This document shows positions 8,041 through 17,782 of a stretch of 64,000 bases of DNA, piece by piece. The notes under the pieces are model-generated. The model was not told where the DNA came from. It did no database searches and saw only the letters and a program-made list of their open reading frames with translations. Position 1 is the stretch's first letter. Every line of letters begins with the position of its first letter. Source of the stretch: Alphaproteobacteria bacterium (GTDB lineage Bacteria > Pseudomonadota > Alphaproteobacteria > Rhizobiales > OSC116); NCBI GenBank assembly GCA_002400495.2, contig NVQL02000006.1:23559-87558 (forward strand), in the 5' to 3' direction. The position numbers and the translations under genes were made by a program.

Positions 8041-10047
8041 CTAGTTTTCGTTTAACCAATTTCTGGATTCCATTTTGCTGATGATGTAATTGGATAGCAA
8101 TTCTGCACCTAGATGATTGAGGTGATCATCATCTGCATAAAGCGGCAAATTAGCTTTGGTTGCTATGCAGCGATCCGCGATATCGTTGTTACAAAATAAA
8201 ATTTCTGGTTTTATTATCAATAGATTATCATGCTGTTGAATTCTATCCAATTGTTTGTAAACATTTTTATTTCTTGCTTTGAACACTGCGTGGCTTGTAG
8301 ATAAGCCGGTTTTATTCATCCCATGTATACGTCTTTTGGTTAAATATTCAGGCACCATCCAACCGACTTCGGGAATTGGATAAACAAGAATGACTCTTTT
8401 TCCATTTTCAATCAGGTTGTTGACTATTTTATTTGTAAGATTGCCAATTAAATTATACCGATCTTCGGCTTCTTGGTGGGTTAATCTTTGGTGCTTCTCC
8501 TGCATAGTACGGGATTCTACTCCACCTTCTTGATTATCAAATGGAGTGTTTTCATATGTGCTTACCCATCTTGAAACCAAAACAATTGTTTTTATTTGGG
8601 GGTTTCCAACAATATAATTATAGACCTTTTTAATGCCCTCGCTGCAGTTGGGGTTATTTATGTTATTTGGGTTGTAAATACCTATAATGGGGGGGCAACC
8701 ATTGTGTGTAATGTCCTGTAAACCAAGCTCATATTGTGAGAGAGCGTTGGTGAATTGCTCGCTTATTGCATTTGCATGACTATCACCTAAAAGAATTACC
8801 GATGGATCTGAACTAGAGCTACAGGCATTTTTGGGGTCGGTATATGCGTCGCAAGCGCGATTTTTCCGCGCGCCTCCCGTATCGGTGTATTTAGCCGCCG
8901 CAATGGCGTCTGGATTAAGGCGAGCTGGTAGGCCTCTGGTTAGATGCCCAACAATTCCAAATGCGATGAAAAAGCATGACATTAAAAATGCGATTGTAAA
9001 TATTTTTTGACGTGAAAAATTTTGCTTATTCCTAAATGGCTGTTCAATAAATTTCCAAGATAAGTATGCAAAAACAAGGCTAACAATCGCTAAAATAATG
9101 AATATGAGTTCGGATGGTGGTTCAAACATTCGTATTCTGGCGAAGGAGAAGATGGGCCAATGCCATAAATAAGCGCTATAACTGATGAGACCAATTGTGA
9201 CCATTGGCCGTAACCCTAATAATTTTCCGACCAGATTTTCAGGGTTGGCAAAGGCAATGACTAAGAATGTTCCACCGACAGGAATGAGCGTCCAAAAACT
9301 AGGAAATGGTACATTTTGGTCAAAATTTATGATGGCATAAGCTATTAAAACCAGCCCAATAATCGATAGAATATTGGCAATTTTGTGGTTTATCGCTTGC
9401 CAATAATGAATGCTAATTGCCAGTAGAGACCCAAAAAGCAACTCCCATGCGCGGGCAGGTAAAAGATAGAATCCCTCTACAGGGCGGACGAGTGATATAT
9501 AATCTGCCCATAATAGACTGCTGATTGTTAACAATGCCAAAATAATAATAAGGGCTTTATGCTGGATTTTTTTTAGCAATAATAATAACAAGGGGAAAAA
9601 TAGATAGAATTGTTCTTCGATTGCTAATGACCAGGTGTGTAAAAGCGGTCGTAGTTCTGAACTGGATGCAAAATACCCAGCCTTTTGCCAAAAGTAGATA
9701 TTTGATGACATGAAGTTTACAGATATAATGCTTTGAGAAAATCTTTTGAATTGAAGTGGTGTCATCCATTGCCAAGCAAAGATAATGGTAAGTAATAAAA
9801 TAAAAAATAAAGCGGGAAAAATTCTTCGAATGCGGCGTTCATAGAAGTTTATTATCGAGAATTCGCCATTGTGAATTTCTCTATAAATAATGGTTGTGAT
9901 GAGATAACCACTGATCACAAAAAAAACATCAACCCCAACATAACCGCCGCTAAACCAACTTAAACCCGCGTGATATAGTATAACAGGAAGAACGGCAACG
10001 GTGCGCAGACCATCTATTTCTTTGCGGTAAGCGTTATTTGGTTTCAT
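8041..10047 (-). CDS. Acyltransferase 3 / SGNH-domain O-acyltransferase (OafA-like)
   Basis: A 668-residue inner-membrane acyltransferase. The N-terminal part has the family hallmark YRKEIDGLRTVAVLPVI with the histidine in LYHAGL, the GGYVGVDVFFVISGYL segment, and about ten hydrophobic helices to residue 380. The C-terminal periplasmic part is an SGNH hydrolase-like domain with ILLGDSHANA (block I Ser) and DDDHLNHLG (block V Asp-His). Such proteins move acetyl or other acyl groups to periplasmic sugars, modifying O-antigen or capsule. Start overlaps rfbB by 14 bases. The SGNH partner is usual for OafA-type O-acetyltransferases, so sugar O-acetylation is the best prediction. Confidence 0.9.
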   Translation of the reverse strand: MKPNNAYRKEIDGLRTVAVLPVILYHAGLSWFSGGYVGVDVFFVISGYLITTIIYREIHNGEFSIINFYERRIRRIFPALFFILLLTIIFAWQWMTPLQFKRFSQSIISVNFMSSNIYFWQKAGYFASSSELRPLLHTWSLAIEEQFYLFFPLLLLLLKKIQHKALIIILALLTISSLLWADYISLVRPVEGFYLLPARAWELLFGSLLAISIHYWQAINHKIANILSIIGLVLIAYAIINFDQNVPFPSFWTLIPVGGTFLVIAFANPENLVGKLLGLRPMVTIGLISYSAYLWHWPIFSFARIRMFEPPSELIFIILAIVSLVFAYLSWKFIEQPFRNKQNFSRQKIFTIAFLMSCFFIAFGIVGHLTRGLPARLNPDAIAAAKYTDTGGARKNRACDAYTDPKNACSSSSDPSVILLGDSHANAISEQFTNALSQYELGLQDITHNGCPPIIGIYNPNNINNPNCSEGIKKVYNYIVGNPQIKTIVLVSRWVSTYENTPFDNQEGGVESRTMQEKHQRLTHQEAEDRYNLIGNLTNKIVNNLIENGKRVILVYPIPEVGWMVPEYLTKRRIHGMNKTGLSTSHAVFKARNKNVYKQLDRIQQHDNLLIIKPEILFCNNDIADRCIATKANLPLYADDDHLNHLGAELLSNYIISKMESRNWLNEN

Positions 10048-11044
10048 TTAAATACCATCTCACTGTTTTTTGAATGCCAGATGAGAAATTTTCTTCGGCG
10101 CGCCAATTGAGGTCGTTTTCAATTTTTGTGGCATCTATGGCATAACGGCGATCATGGCCGGCACGGTCTTCAACAAAGGTAATCAATTGTTTATATGAGT
10201 TTGATGTCGGCACCAATTCGTCTAATATTTCGCAAATAACGTTGGCAATGTCTAAATTAATAAATTCATTTCTACCGCCAATGTTATATGATTCACCGTT
10301 GATGCCATTGTGATATGCTAAATCGATGCCTTTGCAATGATCCAAAACGTAAAGCCAGTCGCGTATATTCTTTCCATCGCCATAAATAGGAATGGGTTTG
10401 CCCGCCAAAGCGTTTCTAATAATCGTCGGAATTAGCTTTTCTTGGTGTTGTTTGGGCCCGTAATTATTAGAACAATTGGTGATGATTATATTTAAGCCAT
10501 AAGTTTCTTTATAACTACGTATAATCATATCGCTGCTGGCTTTAGACGCTGAATAGGGCGAATTGGGCGCGTAGGGTGTGTCTTCCGTGAACAGGCCTGT
10601 TTCGCCTAAAGTGCCATAGACTTCATCGGTCGAAATATGATGAAATTTGCAATGGGCATATTGATCTTTATATTGGTTGGGTTTTTGCATCCAGTATTTA
10701 TAGGCAGCATCAATGAGCGTAAAACTGCCCAATACATTGGTTTCTATAAATATATTTGGGTTGGCGATGGAATTATCGACATGGCTTTCAGCAGCAAAAT
10801 GAATAACCCCAGTGATGTTATATTTCACAAATATACCATCGACTAACTTGCGGTCTCGAATGTCACCCTCAATAAAGTGATATTTTGGGTTATCAGCCAC
10901 TTCATGTAAATTATCTAAATTAGCGGCATAGGTTAGGGAATCCAAATTAATAACATGATAATCAGGGTGCTGTTCTAGAAAAAATGGAATGAAATTACTG
11001 CCAATAAACCCTGCACCACCGGTAACGAGAATATTTTGTTTCAT
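10034..11044 (-). CDS. rfbB: dTDP-glucose 4,6-dehydratase
   Basis: A 336-residue extended short-chain dehydrogenase. The NAD-binding loop is [12 protein letters not shown], the active site [10 protein letters not shown] contributes Asp-Glu, and YSASKASSD carries the catalytic Tyr-x3-Lys. The length is normal for RfbB/RmlB. It converts dTDP-glucose to dTDP-4-keto-6-deoxyglucose, the branch point for dTDP-deoxyamino sugars. It directly follows rfbA (4-base overlap at 11041-11044). No rfbC/rfbD genes are present, and a 3,4-ketoisomerase and an aminotransferase are. The product therefore enters the 3-amino-3,6-dideoxyhexose branch and not rhamnose. Confidence 0.95.
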   Translation of the reverse strand: MKQNILVTGGAGFIGSNFIPFFLEQHPDYHVINLDSLTYAANLDNLHEVADNPKYHFIEGDIRDRKLVDGIFVKYNITGVIHFAAESHVDNSIANPNIFIETNVLGSFTLIDAAYKYWMQKPNQYKDQYAHCKFHHISTDEVYGTLGETGLFTEDTPYAPNSPYSASKASSDMIIRSYKETYGLNIIITNCSNNYGPKQHQEKLIPTIIRNALAGKPIPIYGDGKNIRDWLYVLDHCKGIDLAYHNGINGESYNIGGRNEFINLDIANVICEILDELVPTSNSYKQLITFVEDRAGHDRRYAIDATKIENDLNWRAEENFSSGIQKTVRWYLNETK

Positions 11045-11913
11045 GAAATTTCCTTAGAAATTTCAACCAAATATTGTCCATAATTGGTTTTAATGAGCGG
11101 TTGGGCTAGGGTCAATAATTGCTGTTTGTCGATCCAGTTATTTCTAAATGCAATTTCTTCAATACAAGCTATCTTATAGCCTTGCCTATTTTCAATGGTG
11201 TGCACAAATTGTCCAGCTTCGATAAGACTATCATGTGTGCCCGTGTCTAACCAAGCAAAACCGCGGCCTAATAGTTCAACATTCAAATCGCCACGCTTTA
11301 AATATGCCTGATTGATAGAGGTAATCTCCAGCTCGCCACGTTCAGATGGCTTGACTTTTTTTGCCATCTCAACCACATCATTATCGTAAAAATACAAACC
11401 GGTGACGGCGTAATTCGAACGCGGGTTTTTGGGTTTTTCTTCAAGGCTAATGGCCACTTGATTTTCGTCAAATTCGACCACACCAAACCGTTCGGGGTCC
11501 TTGACATTGTAACCAAATATTGTGGCGCCTGTCTGCCTGCCGGAAGCAGCGAGCAGCATATCACTAAAATATTGTCCATAAAAAATATTATCGCCCAATA
11601 CCAAAGCCACATTATCGTCGCCAATAAAATCTTCGCCCAAAATAAATGCTTGTGCCAAGCCGTCTGGTGTTGGCTGTTCAACATAAGTGAATTTCATACC
11701 CAAATCGGTACCATCGCTTAGCAGGCTTTCAAATTTTGGCAAATCTTCAGGCGTTGAAATGATCAAAACATCATTTATACCTGCCAACATCAGTACTGAT
11801 AATGGATAATATATCATCGGCTTGTCGTAAATTGGCAAAAGCTGTTTTGAAACACTCTTGGTCAATGGATATAAACGCGAGCCGCTGCCACCTGCTAAAA
11901 TAATACCCTTCAT
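11041..11913 (-). CDS. rfbA: Glucose-1-phosphate thymidylyltransferase
   Basis: A 290-residue RfbA/Rml[19 protein letters not shown] is the family N-terminus, with the catalytic arginine and [16 protein letters not shown] following; [10 protein letters not shown] carries the metal-binding aspartate. It joins dTTP and glucose 1-phosphate to give dTDP-glucose. An in-frame GTG lies three codons upstream (11922), but the ATG at 11913 overlaps the preceding stop as ATGA and begins at the conserved start of the family, so it is preferred. It works with the adjacent rfbB, aminotransferase and ketoisomerase in one pathway. Confidence 0.95.
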   Translation of the reverse strand: MKGIILAGGSGSRLYPLTKSVSKQLLPIYDKPMIYYPLSVLMLAGINDVLIISTPEDLPKFESLLSDGTDLGMKFTYVEQPTPDGLAQAFILGEDFIGDDNVALVLGDNIFYGQYFSDMLLAASGRQTGATIFGYNVKDPERFGVVEFDENQVAISLEEKPKNPRSNYAVTGLYFYDNDVVEMAKKVKPSERGELEITSINQAYLKRGDLNVELLGRGFAWLDTGTHDSLIEAGQFVHTIENRQGYKIACIEEIAFRNNWIDKQQLLTLAQPLIKTNYGQYLVEISKEIS

Positions 11914-12998
11914 TTTGTCCACCCATTCATAATTTCACAAACCTTTAAAATATCATCTTCTGTGTGGAAATAAGATATAGGAAGGCTTAATGTGGTTTGA
12001 TGAATTTCATCACTTATTGGGAAGTCTGTTTCGGTGATGATGTTCTTCATTGCAATTTGGTTTTGCGGCGCAACGGGGTAATGAATTTCAGTTTTCACCT
12101 CGTTATCAAGCAGATATTGCTTTAACGCGTCTCTTTGTTGAACCCGCACATTAAAGATATGATAAACATCAAAATAATCAGGGTGAACCTGTGGCTTGAT
12201 AAATTTGTCATCCAAATTTTTTAAATAGATTTTTGCAAGGCTTCTTTTATGCGCGGTAATCTCATCTAAATATTTAAGTTTAACCAATAGAAATGCTGCC
12301 TGAATCTCATCTAACCGAGAATTATAGCCAACATAATCATTATGATATTTAACCGCACTGCCATAGTTACGTAATGATTTTATTGTTTTGGCATAATCAT
12401 TGTCTTGGCAGGTAACTGCACCCGCATCGCCCAATGCTCCCAAATTTTTTGTGGGGTAGAAACTAAAACAACCAATGCCAAATTCACCAACTTTTTTGCC
12501 TTTAAATTGCGCGCCATGGGCTTGTGCGCAATCTTCAATAATTTCTAAATTATGTTGTTGTGCTATTTGGCTTATGGCGCCCATGTCACAGGCTTTTCCA
12601 TATAAATGCACCACCATAATGGCCTTGGTTTTGGCGGTAATCCTTGCTTCGATTTTAGACGGGTCGATATTATATGTTGCCATATCTGGCTCGACTAATA
12701 TTGGTTTATGCCCAGCCTTAACAATGGCTAGAATGGTCGCGATATAAGTGTTAGATGGGACAATGATTTCACTGTTAGCTGGGAAATTAAAGGCGTCAAC
12801 CGCCAATATTAACGCATCCAAACCATTGGCCACACCGACGCAATTTTTTACGTTGCAATAATTTGCAAATTCACTTTCAAATGCGGTTACATCTTTGCCC
12901 AGAATATACCACCCGCTATTGACGAACTCATCAAAGCTAGATTTGAATTCTGCGAAAAATCGTTGGTTTACTTTTCTTAAATTCTCATATTCTATCAT
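11910..12998 (-). CDS. DegT/DnrJ/EryC1-family sugar aminotransferase (FdtB/QdtB type)
   Basis: A 362-residue PLP-dependent aminotransferase of the DegT/StrS family. The internal-aldimine lysine is in [25 protein letters not shown] and [10 protein letters not shown] are the other family blocks. The neighbouring 3,4-ketoisomerase (14-base overlap) makes a dTDP-3-keto-6-deoxyhexose, so this enzyme is best read as the 3-aminotransferase that gives dTDP-3-amino-3,6-dideoxyhexose (galacto: FdtB; gluco: QdtB). The two cannot be told apart without alignment. The matching N-acetyltransferase (FdtC/QdtC) is not seen in the window. Confidence 0.85.
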   Translation of the reverse strand: MIEYENLRKVNQRFFAEFKSSFDEFVNSGWYILGKDVTAFESEFANYCNVKNCVGVANGLDALILAVDAFNFPANSEIIVPSNTYIATILAIVKAGHKPILVEPDMATYNIDPSKIEARITAKTKAIMVVHLYGKACDMGAISQIAQQHNLEIIEDCAQAHGAQFKGKKVGEFGIGCFSFYPTKNLGALGDAGAVTCQDNDYAKTIKSLRNYGSAVKYHNDYVGYNSRLDEIQAAFLLVKLKYLDEITAHKRSLAKIYLKNLDDKFIKPQVHPDYFDVYHIFNVRVQQRDALKQYLLDNEVKTEIHYPVAPQNQIAMKNIITETDFPISDEIHQTTLSLPISYFHTEDDILKVCEIMNGWTK

Positions 12999-13350
12999 TT
13001 ATATAATCATCTTTATCGTAATATTCAGAGGCCATAACCAATAAAGTTGCATTCTCACTAAATTGATCCATCGTGTGCCAATCTTCAGGCGCCAAAAGCA
13101 AGCATTTATGCGGGCTATCTAACTTATAATTAACTTCACTTTTACCATTATCAACAAAAACACGGCATTTACCACCTAAACATATTAAAGCCTGTATGGT
13201 TTTTTTATGCCGATGGCCACCGCGTATATCATCGCCTTTGACATTGAAAATATAATAAAATCGTTTCACTTCAAATGGCAGTAATTTTTCGACAACGATC
13301 AGGTCACCTCTTTCATCACTAATTGTTTTAAATTCTAGTAATTTGGCCAT
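12985..13350 (-). CDS. dTDP-4-keto-6-deoxyglucose 3,4-ketoisomerase, cupin (FdtA/QdtA type)
   Basis: A 121-residue single-domain cupin of the WxcM/FdtA family. [15 protein letters not shown] and [18 protein letters not shown] carry the conserved histidines of the active site, and DWHTMDQFS fits the C-terminal strand. The family interconverts 4-keto and 3-keto forms of dTDP-6-deoxyhexoses. It overlaps the aminotransferase by 14 bases and abuts the upstream glycosyltransferase gene (one-base overlap), so all four dTDP-sugar genes form a coupled set. Epimer outcome (galacto or gluco) is not visible. Confidence 0.9.
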   Translation of the reverse strand: MAKLLEFKTISDERGDLIVVEKLLPFEVKRFYYIFNVKGDDIRGGHRHKKTIQALICLGGKCRVFVDNGKSEVNYKLDSPHKCLLLAPEDWHTMDQFSENATLLVMASEYYDKDDYINDRI

Positions 13351-14288
13351 TAGTTCCTCAGTAATCTTTTTATTTTATAGACATGATATTCGTTTTTCAT
13401 CTTGCGTTTTAATATCCGCAAAGGGTTTTTCCAATGAAACGCTGGTTTTTCTCCAGTGCCATTAAAGTCAGAAGGATCCTGTTTTTTTAAGGTGCTCGTA
13501 AGCTTTACAATATGCCTTATATAAGGAACGTAGAATGTTTCCAAATTAGCAGATGACAACACATAAACACTTAAATTCACTCGATTGTCGGGTAAAAATT
13601 TTACCGCGTGAAAATGAAAAAAAACTATTTTTGTTTTGCGGTTATAATTTTGCATATTCCACGGGGCGATGCCACCACCGAGATTTTTGAGCACATGTAC
13701 GCAATCAAATCGCTCAGTCCAATTATCAAGATATTTCTGATCTCCAAATTTGCCATCTTCATGCCTAGCATAGCACCATTCAAGGCAAGCATTGACCCAC
13801 CAATTCAGCACATGCATGCCTTCTGGGGTGTTTTTAAAAGTCATAAATTGCACGCAATATATACCGCTTCTGAGGCTTTGGTCATATGTTGCCGTATATC
13901 TATGTTCGGTAATGAGCACTGATTTTGCGCCCATTTCTTCAATTAAAACCGATGGATCGGAAAAAAAATATAAATCGGCATCTAAATAGGTGCAATTGTC
14001 CAAATTATAAGTTTCGATACAGTATTTTATGGTGGAAGGTGTACTGGTCCAACAATATTCTCCAGCTGTGCGGCTGGCTTTAATGGCTAGCAGTTTCTCA
14101 TTTTCAAATTCTTTCAAACCAATCACTGTCATATGATCGAGATTTAATGTCTGTAGTAAGGTCTCGCTTCGGTCATCAAATGCAAAAATATAAAGATGAA
14201 ATGAACGGCTATGTTGCTTTAACGATTCATACATCGCCATGCCACGAGACAGGTAATTTGAGTTAAACAATGTGCAATAATTATGCAT
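13350..14288 (-). CDS. GT8-like glycosyltransferase family protein
   Basis: A 312-residue protein with the GT-A nucleotide-sugar fold. It begins YCTLFNSNYLSRGMAMYESL, a pattern of GT8-like transferases, and has the metal motif YLDADLYFFSDP (DxD) near residue 110. A second acidic motif GDQKYLDNW and a late FFHFHAVKF resemble the donor and acceptor sites in this group. The frame is open 16 codons further upstream, but the ATG at 14288 begins at the fold and overlaps the previous stop by eight bases. It has no membrane helix. It probably adds one sugar of the repeat unit in the cytoplasm; the donor is unknown. Confidence 0.75.
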   Translation of the reverse strand: MHNYCTLFNSNYLSRGMAMYESLKQHSRSFHLYIFAFDDRSETLLQTLNLDHMTVIGLKEFENEKLLAIKASRTAGEYCWTSTPSTIKYCIETYNLDNCTYLDADLYFFSDPSVLIEEMGAKSVLITEHRYTATYDQSLRSGIYCVQFMTFKNTPEGMHVLNWWVNACLEWCYARHEDGKFGDQKYLDNWTERFDCVHVLKNLGGGIAPWNMQNYNRKTKIVFFHFHAVKFLPDNRVNLSVYVLSSANLETFYVPYIRHIVKLTSTLKKQDPSDFNGTGEKPAFHWKNPLRILKRKMKNEYHVYKIKRLLRN

Positions 14289-15081
14289 TTTTTTTCCAAA
14301 TACTTCCCTTAAAAACATAATCCTGAGTTTGGCCACCTAAAGCGTCATATTCTTCAATAAGTTCATAGCCTTTGGAGACAAAATAGTCATTAAATTTTTG
14401 TGTTTCAAAAAGCCAACATGGATAGCTTGCGTTATAAATTTGTGGATTTACAATTTGTAACTTTATTACATCGCGTGATTGCGTGCTGAACGGAGTTCTG
14501 TCTACTAAAATAAATTTAAAATCATGAATTAATATGCTGTCCAACATTTCATATGGTTTCTCTAAATATTGCATGACGCTCGACAGCGCTAATATTTCGG
14601 TTTTTTGTTGCTTTACGCAGGTGTCGACATCGTAATAAAAATGCAATTCATCATTTTCAAATTCTTGTTTACCGGACTTTACAAAATGTTCTTGTTCAAC
14701 AATATTCCACGAAACATTGTCAAATTTATCAAAGAATTTTTGATTTTGAAAATAACTACTTCCTAAACTCCCACCAAAATCTAAAACTCTTAAATTCCCA
14801 ACTTTTGTAGCTGCGAACATTAAGCCAGCTAAAAAAGGCCATGAATACTGTATTTTATCAAATATAACACTGTCTCGTTCATAAACAGCCTCACCATTTT
14901 TAACTTTAAGAATTGATGCTTTTACTTTTGAGAATATTTCGTCCTGATCATAGCCTTGAGATGCATCTTTAGCGCTTTGCCAATCAGCATAATTGCCTTT
15001 CCAGCCATATTTGTCTTTTTTCAAACCTTGAATGAAGGTAAGAATTATAGGTGGGATACATGACTTTAGAAATTTTTTCAT
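14281..15081 (-). CDS. SAM-dependent methyltransferase, TIGR04325 family
   Basis: A 266-residue protein of the LIC12133/TIGR04325 family of polysaccharide-locus methyltransferases. The diagnostic N-terminal block is YGWKGNYADWQSAKDASQGY, and the SAM-binding motif I is LRVLDFGGSLGSSYF. LALSSVMQYLEKP lies at the usual post-II position. These proteins are found almost only in surface-glycan loci and are presumed to methylate a sugar or substituent. A short hydrophobic stretch at the N-terminus may be peripheral. It is coupled to both neighbours by short overlaps. Confidence 0.75.
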   Translation of the reverse strand: MKKFLKSCIPPIILTFIQGLKKDKYGWKGNYADWQSAKDASQGYDQDEIFSKVKASILKVKNGEAVYERDSVIFDKIQYSWPFLAGLMFAATKVGNLRVLDFGGSLGSSYFQNQKFFDKFDNVSWNIVEQEHFVKSGKQEFENDELHFYYDVDTCVKQQKTEILALSSVMQYLEKPYEMLDSILIHDFKFILVDRTPFSTQSRDVIKLQIVNPQIYNASYPCWLFETQKFNDYFVSKGYELIEEYDALGGQTQDYVFKGSIWKKNA

Positions 15082-15965
15082 AACAATTTTCTCATTCTTG
15101 AGACAATTCTTTCAAAATAATTTTTCTTGAGCGATTTGAAAAATAGTTCCATCTTTTTTCGGGCTTGTGGATTTTCTTCTGTCTGAATTTTTTCAGAAGG
15201 TTCAAATTTACCCAATTGGGTATCATAATGGCTGGTTGTGTCGCTATGTGTGCCACTATTGTCATTGCCAACATTATGCACCAAACTCTTCCCTGGATAT
15301 AAGGTCAGCATTCCTTTTAAGAAAGTTGCAATATACCATCTGACCGCCCAACTGCTAATTTGGCCGTCGATTTGCATTTCGAGCATTTGAATATAGTCAT
15401 AACTATGATTAAAATTCACATCGCGTTGTAGTTTTCTTTGTTTAACCTGTGTCAATAAGGCTTCTCCATCAGGCTCAAAATTTTGCCACGCGCGTTTCCA
15501 TGTTGCCCAGCCCCAGCAGTCAGCACCTTTTATAAAAAATGTATCTGGTAATCCCTCAATGGGGTAAATATAGCCATGGATGGAGGCAATGTTTTCATCA
15601 TCTTGATAGAGGTCTAGGGAATGGTTCATATAGGTTAGAAAGTCTGTGCTAGTGACCAGATCATCTTCAAGCACAATCACCCGACCATATTGGTTTACCA
15701 CCTCTGTCACACCATCAATGATGGAATTAGCCAAGCCCCAATTTTGGGCTCGCTCTAAAATGGTTACGCTTTTAAAACCGGTTATGGTTTTAAGATAAGC
15801 GCGCACCGAAGCCACATCCTGTTGAGCATTTGGATTTTTGGCGGCATCAGCATAAATAATAAGTTGGCTACGGCCTGCAAGTGTATTGGCTTTTAGGGCT
15901 TCAACAGTCTGTTGAGTGTGCGACAACCGATTGTAAACAAATAGTATGATCGGTGCAACATTCAT
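15078..15965 (-). CDS. GT2-like glycosyltransferase family protein
   Basis: A 295-residue protein of the nucleotide-sugar transferase superfamily. It begins PIILFVYNRLSHTQQTVEAL and carries the metal motif VIVLEDDLV, then ADCWGWATWKRAW, a hallmark of this capsule-associated group (GNT-I-like). The fold and position imply transfer of one residue of the repeat unit in the cytoplasm. The ATGA overlap with the methyltransferase (15078-15081) shows coupling. It is separated from the asparagine-synthase-like gene by 31 bases. Substrate unknown. Confidence 0.75.
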   Translation of the reverse strand: MNVAPIILFVYNRLSHTQQTVEALKANTLAGRSQLIIYADAAKNPNAQQDVASVRAYLKTITGFKSVTILERAQNWGLANSIIDGVTEVVNQYGRVIVLEDDLVTSTDFLTYMNHSLDLYQDDENIASIHGYIYPIEGLPDTFFIKGADCWGWATWKRAWQNFEPDGEALLTQVKQRKLQRDVNFNHSYDYIQMLEMQIDGQISSWAVRWYIATFLKGMLTLYPGKSLVHNVGNDNSGTHSDTTSHYDTQLGKFEPSEKIQTEENPQARKKMELFFKSLKKNYFERIVSRMRKLL

Positions 15966-15996
15966 AGCGCTAGCCCTAATTCGTTAGATCTTAAAA

Positions 15997-17751
15997 TTAT
16001 GATTGATCATTTTTCAAATTGGAAATTGAAAAACCCACAGATTGAAGCGTAATAAGTTTGCCATATGCCTTCAAATCACCAGCAATTGACAATTCATATA
16101 ATTTTTCAATTGAGTCTTTGTTTAGGATTTTTGACATTTGTGGACTTATCTTATCTTGGTTGTTTAAGAGTGGATATATACCCTTTTTACCAGTTTCTCT
16201 TAAACATGATAAATCGAACTCAAAATCAGCATTTGAATATTTTTGCGGCAATAATTTGCTCAATCCATATTTATTGAACACCCGAGATATAAAGAATATC
16301 GAGGTTTCATACAGGCTGTTCATACTTTTAAGTCCATGACTATTGGAAATAATTTTTGCCAATTGGGGATAATGGTTTTTAAACATTAATTCAACCGAGA
16401 GGCGGCTGTATAAATGCCGCTCGGAAATACTCATAAAGAAATTTACATAATCAAGGCCCATATGCGGGCTAACGGTGGGTAGTTCCCACTCTAATGTGCG
16501 CGGGTAATAGCTCGAAAAAGTACGTTGTCGTACCCAAATATCGAACATGGCCGATTTTTGGTAAATATTACCATCAAAGCGATTCAGAGCTTTTTTAAAT
16601 TTCCTATAAACACTGGCTTCGCATTTTTTAACATCAAATAGCCCCAGAGCTTCAAACTCTTCAATAGACCAGTTTCGACTTTGTGAAAACACCATTAAGC
16701 CGTTGGTGACATCTTGCTCATCACTAATGCCTACATGTCTAATATGATGCCCTGCGGGCGCACCTGTCATAAAGCCAGAGGTGAGGCAGGTATTTTCAGT
16801 GATTTCGGTTCTTTTTGCGACTTCTTCAAAAAACTCGAATTGGTACATACCGTGCATGTGCAATGAAGAACCAAAAATAGCATGAATGCTTTTTAAATAG
16901 CTTTTTTCCAAAAACTTCAAGGGGAGTTCGATATGTTCCCAGTTGACGTTAAGTTGTTTTGTTAGCCTTCTTGCAGCTTCAACTTCAACAGAGCCAATTG
17001 AACCATAAGTGTAACAGTAGAGCTTTGCTTTTAATTCAGGCCTTTTGGCCAAAGATGCCAAAATTAATCTTGAATCATAACCAGAGGATAATGGTAAGAT
17101 AATTTTATCATATTGAGCAAGTGAGCCTTGCACCAATTGATCGTTTATCCCGTGTAGTTTATCACTAACTTCTTGGTCTGATAAGTTAACGTTGGCATTT
17201 GATGCGACAACGCTGGCTAAATAATCAGATTCAACACTTAATGTTTTACTGTTAAATTTGTATAATGTATCGGGCAAGCAATTATTCATGTGAGTGAATA
17301 AAGTTTCATCCCAAAGGTAATAAGAATATTTCAAATAACCGTATAGGTTTTCGAGGGAAATATCACTTTCAGTTGCACCACTACCTAGTGCAGTGCATGG
17401 CTCAATATTTGATATCGCTAAATATTCACGGTTCGAATAAAATACAGGCACACAACCGGCATAATCATTTTCAATTGTCAGTATTTCATTTTTAATGACT
17501 ATTTTTAAAAATCGATCACTGGCAAGCGGCGCATCGCCTAAATTGCCGATCGGGAATTCAATTATACCGTTATTTTCATCAAGTGAAACTTGGTCTTTAT
17601 ATACAATCATGACCTTGTAACATGAGGTTTCAAATGAATGTATTTTTAACTTAAATTGGTTTGCTAAATCGGCTAGATGCGCCTCTGCTAACGCTGAATT
17701 ATCACCTTGCTCAGGTAATGAAGAAATGTAAAATGCAATATTTCTATTCAT
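15997..17751 (-). CDS. Asparagine synthase-like amidotransferase lacking the glutaminase cysteine
   Basis: A 584-residue protein with the two-part layout of class-B asparagine synthetase. The C-terminal ATP-pyrophosphatase domain has LPLSSGYDSRLILASL (residues 222-228 SSGYDSR, in place of SGGxDS). The N-terminal domain begins MNRNIAFY, so the catalytic Cys2 that AsnB needs for glutaminase activity is missing; glutamine hydrolysis at this site is unlikely. Homologues in O-antigen loci are thought to amidate uronic acids or join amino groups to sugars. It precedes the CapA gene. Either free ammonia is the donor or the enzyme makes another ATP-dependent amide-like bond. Confidence 0.75.
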   Translation of the reverse strand: MNRNIAFYISSLPEQGDNSALAEAHLADLANQFKLKIHSFETSCYKVMIVYKDQVSLDENNGIIEFPIGNLGDAPLASDRFLKIVIKNEILTIENDYAGCVPVFYSNREYLAISNIEPCTALGSGATESDISLENLYGYLKYSYYLWDETLFTHMNNCLPDTLYKFNSKTLSVESDYLASVVASNANVNLSDQEVSDKLHGINDQLVQGSLAQYDKIILPLSSGYDSRLILASLAKRPELKAKLYCYTYGSIGSVEVEAARRLTKQLNVNWEHIELPLKFLEKSYLKSIHAIFGSSLHMHGMYQFEFFEEVAKRTEITENTCLTSGFMTGAPAGHHIRHVGISDEQDVTNGLMVFSQSRNWSIEEFEALGLFDVKKCEASVYRKFKKALNRFDGNIYQKSAMFDIWVRQRTFSSYYPRTLEWELPTVSPHMGLDYVNFFMSISERHLYSRLSVELMFKNHYPQLAKIISNSHGLKSMNSLYETSIFFISRVFNKYGLSKLLPQKYSNADFEFDLSCLRETGKKGIYPLLNNQDKISPQMSKILNKDSIEKLYELSIAGDLKAYGKLITLQSVGFSISNLKNDQS

Positions 17752-17782
17752 TATTTAAATACTTTCAGTTGGCGCAATGTCT

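Noticed and set aside
11525..11560. CTGCCTGCCGG-like sequence that resembles part of a known dispersed palindrome
   Set aside because: It translates to the ordinary RfbA segment ([16 protein letters not shown]) in frame, and there is no matching second arm.
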